Positions 50,683-58,762 of a DNA stretch of 64,000 nucleotides are shown here, one piece after another. Every line of letters begins with the position of its first letter. Position 1 is the first letter of the stretch. The stretch covers positions 1 through 64,000 of the forward strand of contig CANBTI010000002.1 in the NCBI GenBank assembly GCA_947372355.1, read 5' to 3'. The position numbers were made by a program, and so were the translations under genes. The DNA comes from Bdellovibrionales bacterium. Lineage in GTDB: Bacteria > Bdellovibrionota > UBA1018 > CAIMNF01. A model generated the notes under the pieces. It was not told where the DNA came from. It saw only the letters and a list, made by a program, of their open reading frames with translations, and made no database searches.

Positions 50683-52333
50683 ACAAAAAAAATATATATT
50701 CGTTACGGGTGGCGTTTTATCCAGTATCGGTAAAGGAATTACTGCTGCTTCACTCGGAATGTTGCTCGAGCAACGTGGCATTAAGGTAACGATGGTAAAA
50801 ATGGATCCATATTTAAATTTGGATCCAGGCACGATGAGTCCCTTTCAGCATGGTGAAGTGTTTGTGCTGGATGATGGAACTGAAACCGACTTGGATTTAG
50901 GTCATTATCAGCGGTTTACTCAACATGCAAAATTCACACGTAAAAATAGTTTTACTGCGGGTCGTGTTTACGAAGCAGTATTGAAAAAAGAGCGAGCAGG
51001 GGAGTATCTAGGTAAAACTGTTCAAGTGATTCCTCATGTGACTGATCAAATTAAAGAAAATATTAGAGCAGCGGTTGAAGATGCCGATCTTGCGATTATT
51101 GAAGTGGGTGGAACCGTAGGAGATATAGAAGGACTTCCGTTTTTTGAAGCGATTCGCCAAATGAAACATCAAGAAGGCGCTGAAAATGTTTTATTCGCGC
51201 ATCTTACTTTAGTTCCATATATTGCCACTGCTGGAGAATTAAAAACTAAACCCACTCAACATAGTGTGAAGGAATTGCGTGAAATTGGGATTCAACCCGA
51301 CGTATTGATTTGCAGAACTGATCGAGTGATTGATAAAGAGGTAAAAGAAAAAATCGGTTTATTTTGTAATCTTTCTGCTGATTGTGTTTTTAGTGCTCGG
51401 GATGCTGATAGTATTTATGATGTCCCACTATTCTTTTCAGAAGAGGGACTCGACGATCGCATTGCTGAGAAGCTTGGAATTTGGACTGGTCGACCTGATC
51501 TTTCAAAATGGAAAGCAATGGTAGATGTGATCCATCACCCAAAACATGAGGTGAAAATTGGAATCGTTGGAAAGTATACGGATTGGCGTGATGCTTACAA
51601 ATCAATTTCTGAATCATTAATTCATGGTGGGGCTGCAAACAGCACACGCGTAATTCCCGTTTACATTGACAGTGAAGAACTAGAAAAAGGGAACTTATCT
51701 GCCATTCAAGATGTAAATGGAATATTAGTTCCCGGTGGATTTGGTGAACGTGGAATTGAAGGAAAAATAAAAGCAATTGAATATGCTAGAACCGAAAATA
51801 TTCCCTTTTTTGGAATTTGCTTGGGCATGCAACTCGCAGTGGTAGAATTTGCGAGGAATGTGGCTGGTTTAGATCATGCAAACTCGGCTGAATTTAAACC
51901 GGGTGGAGATCAAAATGTAATTGATCTGATGGAGTCGCAAAAAGGAGTGACTGATCTCGGTGGCACGATGAGATTGGGTGCGTATTCATGTCAGGTTCTT
52001 CAGAAGTTCAATGGAAAACCGACGCATGCATTTCTTGCTTATCAGAAAGAAAAAATTTCTGAACGTCATCGCCATCGTTTTGAGGTTTCAAATCAATTTC
52101 GCTCTCGTTTAGAAGAAAGCGGATTATTGGTCAGTGGTAAAAACACCGACGCTGCTCAAGGAATTGAGTTAGTAGAAATGATCGAACTTCCTAATCATCC
52201 TTGGTTTTTGGGTTGTCAGTTTCATCCGGAGTTGCTCAGTCGCCCATTGGATCCACATCCTTTATTTGTTCAATTCATCAAGGCTTCTCTTTCATCTGGA
52301 AAAGCTCAAACTAAACTAAAGGGAATAAAGTAA
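50675..52333 (+). CDS. pyrG: CTP synthase
   Basis: This enzyme amidates UTP to CTP with glutamine, also supplying CTP for CMP-KDO. The synthetase domain has [19 protein letters not shown] (P-loop), [25 protein letters not shown] and [17 protein letters not shown]. The class I glutamine amidotransferase has [19 protein letters not shown] (catalytic Cys) and GCQFHPE. Full length (552 aa). It starts at GTG inside kdsB, with AAGGAG 12 nt before. It precedes kdsA by a TAATG overlap. Confidence 0.97.
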   Translation: MAKQKKYIFVTGGVLSSIGKGITAASLGMLLEQRGIKVTMVKMDPYLNLDPGTMSPFQHGEVFVLDDGTETDLDLGHYQRFTQHAKFTRKNSFTAGRVYEAVLKKERAGEYLGKTVQVIPHVTDQIKENIRAAVEDADLAIIEVGGTVGDIEGLPFFEAIRQMKHQEGAENVLFAHLTLVPYIATAGELKTKPTQHSVKELREIGIQPDVLICRTDRVIDKEVKEKIGLFCNLSADCVFSARDADSIYDVPLFFSEEGLDDRIAEKLGIWTGRPDLSKWKAMVDVIHHPKHEVKIGIVGKYTDWRDAYKSISESLIHGGAANSTRVIPVYIDSEELEKGNLSAIQDVNGILVPGGFGERGIEGKIKAIEYARTENIPFFGICLGMQLAVVEFARNVAGLDHANSAEFKPGGDQNVIDLMESQKGVTDLGGTMRLGAYSCQVLQKFNGKPTHAFLAYQKEKISERHRHRFEVSNQFRSRLEESGLLVSGKNTDAAQGIELVEMIELPNHPWFLGCQFHPELLSRPLDPHPLFVQFIKASLSSGKAQTKLKGIK

Positions 52334-53205
52334 TGCAAGCTATAGTGAGTAAACCAATGACCCTCATCGCTGGGCCTTGTGTAATTGAAGATGAAGGTTT
52401 GGTGATGGAGATTGCTACTGAACTAAAACATCAACTTGCTGGCGTGGGAGTGCAGTTCTTTTTTAAAGCATCTTTTGATAAGGCTAATCGATCATCCATT
52501 GATGGATTTCGAGGCCCAGGCATGGTGGAAGGATTAAAGATTCTTTCCAAAGTAAAAGATAAACTGGGATTACCCGTGGTTACCGATATTCATTTACCTG
52601 ATCAAGCTGAAGAAGTAGCGAAGGTGGCGGATTTTTTACAAATTCCTGCGTTTCTATGTCGTCAAACAGATTTGATTGTTGCTGTTTCAGAAGCTGCAAT
52701 CAAGTGGGGACGTAAACTCAATGTAAAAAAAGGTCAGTTTTTAGCTCCTTGGGATGCAAAAAACATTGTTGATAAAGTTCGAGCTGTAGAAGCACTTCAT
52801 GCCTCAAAAAACGGCGGAAAAAAAATTGATCTTTATCTTACAGAGCGGGGAAGCAGTTTTGGCTACAATGCACTCGTGGTAGACATGACCTCTTTTCAAA
52901 CCATGCAAAAATTTGGTGTGCAAACCATTTACGATGCAACTCATTCTATTCAAATTCCAGGCGGCGGAGCAGGTGGAAAATCAACTGGTGGCAAGCGTGA
53001 ATATTTAGAAGTGCTCGCTCGTTCTGCTTTTGCGGCAGGAGCGGATGCACTATTTATGGAGTGTCATCCACGCCCAGAGTTGGCAAAGAGTGATGGCCCG
53101 AATGCTTTTTATCTTGAGCATGTTGGAACATTTGTTCGTCAAATTTTAGAGTTCAGAAGATTAGCTCAGAGTTTTCCTAAATTATTACCTGAGGCAAATC
53201 GATGA
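52333..53205 (+). CDS. kdsA: KDO-8-phosphate synthase
   Basis: Condenses PEP and arabinose-5-phosphate to KDO-8-P. LIAGPCVIEDEGLVMEIA, FKASFDKANRSSIDGFRGPG, TDIHLPDQAEEVAKVADFLQIPAFLCRQTDL, NVKKGQFLAPWDAKNIV, LTERGSSFGYNALVVDM and DATHSIQIPGG are the KdsA series. Residue 11 region GPC is present and the PDQAEEVA metal region includes the usual histidines; 290 aa, normal. It overlaps pyrG by one base and kdsC by ATGA. Confidence 0.97.
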   Translation: MQAIVSKPMTLIAGPCVIEDEGLVMEIATELKHQLAGVGVQFFFKASFDKANRSSIDGFRGPGMVEGLKILSKVKDKLGLPVVTDIHLPDQAEEVAKVADFLQIPAFLCRQTDLIVAVSEAAIKWGRKLNVKKGQFLAPWDAKNIVDKVRAVEALHASKNGGKKIDLYLTERGSSFGYNALVVDMTSFQTMQKFGVQTIYDATHSIQIPGGGAGGKSTGGKREYLEVLARSAFAAGADALFMECHPRPELAKSDGPNAFYLEHVGTFVRQILEFRRLAQSFPKLLPEANR

Positions 53206-53723
53206 GTTCAAAATTATTTACCGCCGAAGAATTTGAAACAAAGATTAAAAAAATTAAACTACTTCTACTCGATGTAGATGGAATTTTAACCGATGCGACC
53301 ACCTTTTATGTAGAGGGTAGCGGTTTTACTCGAGTTTTTAATATGTATGACGGTTATGGAATTAAGCTTCTACTGAGAGCAGGTTTCCCCGTGGGTATTA
53401 TTAGTGGGGGACAGGCAAAAGATCTTCAAGAGCGAATTAAAATTTTAGGAATAGAGCACTTTGTTCTTGGAAGTGAAGATAAGATAAGTTCGATGAAAAC
53501 AATTTCAGAAAAACTATCCATTCCTTTTGAAAATATTGCTTATATGGGCGATGAGCTTTTTGATTTGCCAGCACTAAAAGCGGCTGGCATATCCATTACC
53601 GTTCCCGGTGCAGTGGAAGAAGTAAAAAACCAAGTGAACTGGATTACCAAAAAATCGGGTGGCGATGGAGCTGTTCGGGAAATTATAGATGCGATTCGCA
53701 AATCTCAGAACCTTACTCACTAG
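53202..53723 (+). CDS. kdsC: KDO-8-phosphate phosphatase
   Basis: A HAD-type phosphatase (C0 subclass) that releases KDO from KDO-8-P. LLLLDVDGILTDATTFY carries the DxDG nucleophile motif; VGIISGGQAKDLQERIKILGIEH follows; MGDELFDLPALKAAG is the motif III metal-binding aspartates, and GGDGAVREIID ends the tetramer-forming tail. 173 aa, typical. It overlaps kdsA by ATGA and mtgA by 35 bp. With kdsB and kdsA this gives three of the KDO-pathway genes in one place; kdsD is absent. Confidence 0.95.
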   Translation: MSSKLFTAEEFETKIKKIKLLLLDVDGILTDATTFYVEGSGFTRVFNMYDGYGIKLLLRAGFPVGIISGGQAKDLQERIKILGIEHFVLGSEDKISSMKTISEKLSIPFENIAYMGDELFDLPALKAAGISITVPGAVEEVKNQVNWITKKSGGDGAVREIIDAIRKSQNLTH

Positions 53724-54528
53724 CATTGGATTAATATTAACTTTAGGCGCGTGTTTTGGATCTCCGCAAGGATGTGCTCCAAAATTTAAAGATCTAAAAA
53801 CCCAATTTCCGCACGTGATTTACCATGGGCCAAAGCAACCTTTTGAAGTTGAAATTGTAAAAAATCAGCTTTCAAATTGGACCTCTATTAACCAAATTTC
53901 AAAACCTGCACAGATGGCAATCCTCATTTCGGAAGATTGGGCTTTTTATTCTCATCCTGGATATGATGAAAAACAGATCAGAGAAGCGATTGAAGAAAGT
54001 ATTGAATCTGGAAAGTTAAAGCGTGGTGCAAGTACCATCACTCAACAGGTTGTAAAAAATGTATACCTTTCTCAAGAAAAAAGTTTAATTCGCAAAGCTC
54101 GTGAGCTTTGGCTCGCAACAAAAATAGAAAAAGTTTTAGGAAAAAAAAGAATATTAGAAATTTACTTAAATATAGCTGAATGGGGTGAGGGTATTTTTGG
54201 AATCTCTCAGGCAGCTCAATTTTATTTTCAGAAGTCACCATCTCAACTTACAGCAAAAGAGGGTGCTTTTTTGGCCATGCTTTTGCCTTCACCTAAAAAG
54301 TACTCCATTTCCTATCGGAAAAAAGAACTAACGAAGTATGCAAAAAAAACAGTTCATTCAATTTTAAATAAATTAGTGAGTGCCAATGTGTTGACATCAG
54401 AGCAGAGAGATGAAGAATGGAAAAAACCATTTGTTTTTGAAACCGATCAAAGTGCACTAAGTGAGGTTGGCGCCACATCCTTAGAAAACGATGCATCAGA
54501 TGAAGAAGAAGATTTGCCCTCTGAATAA
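53689..54528 (+). CDS. mtgA: Monofunctional peptidoglycan glycosyltransferase (MtgA), predicted lipoprotein
   Basis: A GT51-family transglycosylase that polymerises lipid II. Catalytic Glu is in SEDWAFYSHPGYD, the second motif is RGASTITQQVVKNVYLS and the third KKRILEIYLNIAEWGEGIFGI. The N-terminus MRFANLRTLLTSIGLILTLGAC ends in a lipobox (L-G-A-C), suggesting a lipid-anchored form rather than the usual single-helix MtgA. The start is inside kdsC (35-bp overlap), with no alternative ATG/GTG/TTG in the leader. A C-terminal acidic tail (NDASDEEEDLPSE) is unusual. Paired with the next gene, a separate transpeptidase. Confidence 0.88.
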   Translation: MRFANLRTLLTSIGLILTLGACFGSPQGCAPKFKDLKTQFPHVIYHGPKQPFEVEIVKNQLSNWTSINQISKPAQMAILISEDWAFYSHPGYDEKQIREAIEESIESGKLKRGASTITQQVVKNVYLSQEKSLIRKARELWLATKIEKVLGKKRILEIYLNIAEWGEGIFGISQAAQFYFQKSPSQLTAKEGAFLAMLLPSPKKYSISYRKKELTKYAKKTVHSILNKLVSANVLTSEQRDEEWKKPFVFETDQSALSEVGATSLENDASDEEEDLPSE

Positions 54529-54548
54529 TACTTTGTCATAATTAATCA

Positions 54549-55802
54549 ATGAATCCGAAGCTCAAAAAAATTTCCAAATTGGCAGTTTTCGTCTCCCTCA
54601 TGCTTATGGTGTTTGTTGGTGGATGGTATTTTGGAATTCGTGGAAATTCAAAACACTCATTAGTGTACTCAAAGTTTTTAAATCCATATTTAGCTAAGGA
54701 AGCACTTCAACAAAAGTTAGCACTCTGTGATCTCAAAGAGGTATGTGCGTTCAGACAAAATGAAGTCAATATTGCAGATTATAATGAGCCAGTTATATTA
54801 GATTTTGCTTTTGATCCAGCAATTCAAACTGCCTCTGAAGAATTATTAGAACGATACAAACCTGATCTTGGAGTGATGGTAGCAATGGATGCTTCTACTG
54901 GAAGAATTCTAGCTATGGCTTCTCAAAATAGATCATTCCCCAATATTGCCGGCAATCCTGTATTAGACATTACCTATCCATCTGCTTCTGTTTTTAAGGT
55001 GATTACAGCCGCAGCAGCTCTGGAGAAAGATAAACAACCTAACTCTCAAATTGCTTACGCGGGCAGAAATCACACACTTTATAAATCTCAAATGAAAGAA
55101 AAAGTTTCAGGTTGGAAACGAGCTGCAACTTTGAAAGAGGCATTCGCAAAATCAATCAATACTGTATTTGGAAGAATTGGTGTTTTTTCAATTGGTAAAG
55201 AGCCTATGCAATCACTTTCTAAGCGTTTTTGGTTTAACGAAAAAATTCCTAGCGAATTTCCTGTTGTGAATTCTAAATCAGCAAATCCAAGCAATGATTT
55301 TGAATTGGCTGAAATGGCTTCAGGATACACTCAAGAAAATGCGATGACTGTTCTGCATGGAGCTATGATTGGCGCAGCCATTGCCAATGATGGACAAATG
55401 ATGGAGCCATACTTTTTGAATGCAGCATATTTGAAGTCTGGAAAAACAATCTATCGTTCAGAGCCTCAAGTATTAGCAAGAGTGATTTCTCCAGAAACCG
55501 CATTTGAATTACGTACGCTCATGCAGGAAACAGTAGCAAAGGGTACCTCTAGAAAAAGTTTTAATGGATTTTTTAAGGGTCAGTTTAAAGAGCTTCAGGT
55601 TGGTGGAAAAACAGGCTCTCTCACTGATAAGGCTTTGAAGGCTAAAGTAGATTGGTTTGTTGGGTTTGCACAATCGCACGGAAGAAAAATCTCTGTTTCT
55701 GTACTAACTGTGAATAAGAAGTTTTGGACCGTTAAATCCTCTTATCTCGCTAGGAAAACAATTGAGACTGCTTTTTCAGTTAAAAAAGTAGCTCTAAAAT
55801 AA
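54549..55802 (+). CDS. Penicillin-binding transpeptidase (class B-like, no dimerisation domain)
   Basis: A 417-aa membrane-anchored D,D-transpeptidase. The anchor (LAVFVSLMLMVFVGGWYFGI) leads to about 75 residues without the usual PBP dimerisation domain. The transpeptidase motifs are SxxK SASVFKVI, SxN KSINTVFG and KTG GGKTGSLTD. The order (VMVAMDASTGRILAMAS upstream) is typical of PBP transpeptidase domains. It begins 20 bp after mtgA. A separate glycosyltransferase and transpeptidase side by side could act together like a split bifunctional PBP, an inference. Not an obvious FtsI, which is longer. Confidence 0.88.
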   Translation: MNPKLKKISKLAVFVSLMLMVFVGGWYFGIRGNSKHSLVYSKFLNPYLAKEALQQKLALCDLKEVCAFRQNEVNIADYNEPVILDFAFDPAIQTASEELLERYKPDLGVMVAMDASTGRILAMASQNRSFPNIAGNPVLDITYPSASVFKVITAAAALEKDKQPNSQIAYAGRNHTLYKSQMKEKVSGWKRAATLKEAFAKSINTVFGRIGVFSIGKEPMQSLSKRFWFNEKIPSEFPVVNSKSANPSNDFELAEMASGYTQENAMTVLHGAMIGAAIANDGQMMEPYFLNAAYLKSGKTIYRSEPQVLARVISPETAFELRTLMQETVAKGTSRKSFNGFFKGQFKELQVGGKTGSLTDKALKAKVDWFVGFAQSHGRKISVSVLTVNKKFWTVKSSYLARKTIETAFSVKKVALK

Positions 55803-55864
55803 ACTAATAGTTCATAGTCATTAGCACCCTAACCTATTGTAATTTAAGTATCTTTAGGTTTAGC

Positions 55865-55893
55865 TTGAAATCCATACTTTTTTGTCGTATTTT
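55865..55893 (+). promoter_or_regulatory. Candidate promoter of iscS-iscA-fdx
   Basis: TTGAAA (5 of 6 to -35), a 17-bp spacer and TATTTT lie upstream of the iscS ATG and its TTAGGAAA ribosome-binding site. This is the best-formed sigma70-like promoter I noticed in the window. No IscR-type gene or site was seen. Confidence 0.5.
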
Positions 55894-55911
55894 AAATCCT
55901 TAGGAAATTCG

Positions 55912-57081
55912 ATGATTTACCTCGATAACCATTCTACTACGCGTGTTGATCCAATTGTTTTTGAAGCGATGAAACCATACTTTTTGGAAAAGTATGGAAA
56001 TGCCTCCCATGGTGTTCATCGATTTAATTGGGAAGCTGAATCTGCGGTTGAAAATGCACGTTCTCAATTAGCTCAACTGATTGGAGCGCACGAGAAAGAA
56101 ATCGTATTTACCAGTGGGGCTACCGAGAGCAATCATTTTGCATTATTAGGACTCATCCCATTTTTACAAACCAATCAAAGAAAAAAAATTCTTTCTACTG
56201 AAATTGAACATGCTTCCTTATTGGGTGCGCTTGAGCAAATGCAAGCGAGAGGATTTGTTGTTGAATGGATTAAAACTCATTCCGACGGAAGATTAGATCT
56301 CTTGGATCTTCAGAGTAAACTTAATGAAAATGTAGCCTTAGTTTCCATTGCTTATGCAAATCATGAAATTGGAACGATACAAGATATTAAAGCAATTTCA
56401 AAATTAACGCACGAATCTGGTGCAATTTTTCACACGGATGCTGTTCAAGCAATTGGAAAAGTGAAAGTGAATGTGCAAGAAGATGGCATTGATTTACTCA
56501 CGATGAGTGCACATAAAATTCATGGACCAAAAGGGATTGGAGCACTTTATGTGCGTCGTAAAAATCCGCGTGTAGAATTAGATTCTCTATTTTGGGGAGG
56601 CAATCAAGAGCGCGGAATGAGAGCGGGTACCCCAAACACTCCTGCAATTGTAGGCTTTGGAAAAGCGGCTGAATTGATGGGTAAAAATTTAGAACATGAA
56701 TCCTCTCTTATTGCGGAACTGCGAGATCATCTTTGGAGTGAGCTATCTAATATTAGCGGAATCATTCGTAACGGCTCAGTTGCGCATGCACTGAGTAATA
56801 ATTTAAATGTAAGCATTCCCGGTGTTGATGGAGCTGCAATGTTTGGGGCATTTAAAAATATAGCCGTTTCTAACGCTTCTGCTTGCATCAGTGGAGTACA
56901 GGATTATTCGCAGGTTTTAACGATTTTGGGTGTAGAGAGTGAAATGGCCAGGGCAACTCTACGATTTGGATTGAGTCGTTTTAATACAAGAGAAGAAATA
57001 AACTCTGCTGCAAATGAAGTGATTTCAGTGGTAAAATTATTAAGAGAGATGGAGAAGTTATATGATCATGCTGACAGATAA
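55912..57081 (+). CDS. iscS: Cysteine desulfurase (IscS/NifS)
   Basis: PLP enzyme delivering sulfur for Fe-S cluster assembly. IYLDNHSTTRVDPIVFEAM, GNASHGVHR, EKEIVFTSGATESNHFAL, ANHEIGTIQDI, FHTDAVQAIGK and the PLP Lys in MSAHKIHGPKG are all present. The active-site Cys loop is NASACISGV. The ATG after TTAGGAAA at 55912 is the likely start (389 aa), 10 codons later than the track start. It overlaps iscA by 20 bp. The absence of iscU, hscA and hscB next to it is notable. Confidence 0.95.
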   Translation: MIYLDNHSTTRVDPIVFEAMKPYFLEKYGNASHGVHRFNWEAESAVENARSQLAQLIGAHEKEIVFTSGATESNHFALLGLIPFLQTNQRKKILSTEIEHASLLGALEQMQARGFVVEWIKTHSDGRLDLLDLQSKLNENVALVSIAYANHEIGTIQDIKAISKLTHESGAIFHTDAVQAIGKVKVNVQEDGIDLLTMSAHKIHGPKGIGALYVRRKNPRVELDSLFWGGNQERGMRAGTPNTPAIVGFGKAAELMGKNLEHESSLIAELRDHLWSELSNISGIIRNGSVAHALSNNLNVSIPGVDGAAMFGAFKNIAVSNASACISGVQDYSQVLTILGVESEMARATLRFGLSRFNTREEINSAANEVISVVKLLREMEKLYDHADR

Positions 57082-57391
57082 AGCAGTTAAAGAGATCAAG
57101 CGATTACAAGAAGGTGATGTGGCAACTTTAGGTAAGCCACTTCGTGTTCAAGTGATTGGCGGTGGCTGTTCCGGAATGAGTTACAAACTTGGTTTTGATA
57201 ATGAAAACGCAAGTGAACTAGATAAAACCTTCGAAAAAGACGGTGTAAGTTTGATCATTGATAACAAATCATTTTTATTTCTCACTGGAACTGAACTTGA
57301 TTTTTCAGATGGTTTAAACGGTAAGGGATTTGTTTTTAATAACCCAAATGCGAAAAGAACTTGCGGATGTGGCTCAAGTTTTAGTACCTAA
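57062..57391 (+). CDS. iscA: A-type Fe-S carrier (IscA/ErpA family)
   Basis: Small cluster carrier or iron donor. LTDKAVKEIKRLQ, RVQVIGGGCSGMSYKLGFD with the first conserved Cys, FLFLTGTELDFSDGLNGKGFVFNNPNA and the final CGCGSSF with the other two Cys. 109 aa. It starts within the end of iscS with GGAGAAG upstream of the ATG. Ferredoxin follows after 5 bp, so the three form one Fe-S operon. Confidence 0.95.
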   Translation: MIMLTDKAVKEIKRLQEGDVATLGKPLRVQVIGGGCSGMSYKLGFDNENASELDKTFEKDGVSLIIDNKSFLFLTGTELDFSDGLNGKGFVFNNPNAKRTCGCGSSFST

Positions 57392-57396
57392 GAAGT

Positions 57397-57690
57397 ATGG
57401 CAAAAGTAAAATTTCTACCCAGTGGTTTTGAATGTGAAGTAAAAACAGGTGAATCAATACTTGATATCGCTTTGGCTAATGGAGTTCCGATTCAACATGC
57501 TTGCGGTGGGTTTTGTGCGTGCACCACCTGTCATTGTGAAGTTGTAGAAGGGTTATCAAATCTTGAAGCTCCAGATAGTGATGAGTTGGAACGTTTAAGT
57601 GTTCTGGAGAATCGCACTCAAAATTCACGTCTTGGATGCCAATCTAAAGTTAAAGGCGATGTCGTTATTCGGGTTGTAAATCAAGAATAG
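57397..57690 (+). CDS. fdx: [2Fe-2S] ferredoxin, ISC type
   Basis: Small electron carrier for Fe-S assembly. The cluster ligands are C-x5-C-x2-C in ACGGFCACTTCHCEV and the distant Cys in RLGCQS. Length 97 aa, and the general fold (SGFECEVKTGESILDIALANGVP, PDSDELERLSVLENRT) is adrenodoxin/ISC-ferredoxin-like. It likely donates electrons during cluster assembly by the neighbouring IscS/IscA. Its stop abuts the convergent AlgX-like gene. Confidence 0.95.
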   Translation: MAKVKFLPSGFECEVKTGESILDIALANGVPIQHACGGFCACTTCHCEVVEGLSNLEAPDSDELERLSVLENRTQNSRLGCQSKVKGDVVIRVVNQE

Positions 57691-58755
57691 CTACTGCTGG
57701 ATTAATTTTTCTGCTTCATTTACCAATACACTTACGCCCAAAGCATTCCAGTGAGTGTCGTCGGTATGATGAAGTAATGAATGGTTTTTTTCATATTCCT
57801 GTTTAAAGATTTTTAAAAGATCCACATAATTAAATTCAACTACACCTGATTTAAGAGAGTTCCTAAAGTGAGAACCAAAGTTTTTTGATTCATTTGGGTA
57901 AATTGACTCTTTGTTGGGAACAAACGTCACCATTAGTTTAGCGCCATTTTTTTCAAGTGATTCTGAAAATTTATCTAAAATTTTTATTAATTGAATAATT
58001 TCTAGTTCAGATAGATTTTCAACACTCTCTGTATCTCCAAAATAAAGTAACTGTGGATTGGGTGATTTTTGAATTTCATCAGGTAGTTTAAAAGAGCGTT
58101 CAATGGCGGATAAAATTCCGTGTGCAGATCGATAGTTCCAATAAAAATTTTTTCTAAAATGAATCCATTTTATATAAAGAGGATAATTTGAGTAAAAGTG
58201 AAAATCAGAATTTCCACGAGCACCAAAAGTGTTTAATTCGTTAATAGTATTAGCCATCCGCTCAGCGATCACTAAAATAACCCAATTAGGATGAAGCTTA
58301 TTGCTATAGATGAAATTTGCTTGATCACCAATTTTTCCACCAGCAAAAGACTTGGTACATTGACCTGTTTTATTGAAGAGTTGTTCTGAAAAAGTTTCTG
58401 ATTGGGTGAGTGATGTTCCAATAGCCATACTATCGCCAATGATCACAATTTTAGGATCCCTACAAAGATCGCTTTTATTTCTGTAGCCATATTGATCTGT
58501 ATTCCAAATCGTTTTTTTTGAAACTGCATTAGAAGTGTAGGGTGCTAAATCGCCAACTTCGGTCATAGAAAGAGTTTGATTCGGATAAAAAGGACCCTTG
58601 AAAAAAAGGCTTGATTTAGGAGTGATTAGAGCTTCCCAAGTGCGAAATGTGTATTGATTAAATGCAAGGGAAGACTGCCAAACCCACCATAAAATTAATG
58701 GTATTGAGATTAAGAGTAATTTAGAAAAAATGATTTTATAATTTTTTTTATTCAT
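57691..58755 (-). CDS. AlgX/AlgJ-like SGNH-fold protein (possible O-acetyltransferase partner)
   Basis: 354-aa protein with an N-terminal signal-anchor helix (KLLLISIPLILWWVWQSS), so the catalytic domain is probably periplasmic. VIIGDSMAIGTSL carries the GDS nucleophile Ser; HPNWVILVIAERMANT resembles the ER-containing block of AlgJ/AlgX-type proteins, and DDTHWNALGVSVLVNEAEKL holds the catalytic Asp-His pair. Downstream of an AlgI-type MBOAT, with 7 bp between them. Together they would O-acetylate a polysaccharide or peptidoglycan, but no alginate or cellulose genes are nearby, so the acceptor is unknown. Confidence 0.82.
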   Translation of the reverse strand: MNKKNYKIIFSKLLLISIPLILWWVWQSSLAFNQYTFRTWEALITPKSSLFFKGPFYPNQTLSMTEVGDLAPYTSNAVSKKTIWNTDQYGYRNKSDLCRDPKIVIIGDSMAIGTSLTQSETFSEQLFNKTGQCTKSFAGGKIGDQANFIYSNKLHPNWVILVIAERMANTINELNTFGARGNSDFHFYSNYPLYIKWIHFRKNFYWNYRSAHGILSAIERSFKLPDEIQKSPNPQLLYFGDTESVENLSELEIIQLIKILDKFSESLEKNGAKLMVTFVPNKESIYPNESKNFGSHFRNSLKSGVVEFNYVDLLKIFKQEYEKNHSLLHHTDDTHWNALGVSVLVNEAEKLIQQ

Positions 58756-58762
58756 TTTTCCC

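Noticed and set aside
51390-51776. 128-aa minus ORF inside pyrG
   Set aside because: His/Leu/Gln-rich shadow of the pyrG coding strand.
55803-55864. Weak hairpins (CTAAT/ATTAG and AACCTA/TAGGTT) after the transpeptidase gene
   Set aside because: Short AT-rich stems with no T tract; not called as a terminator.
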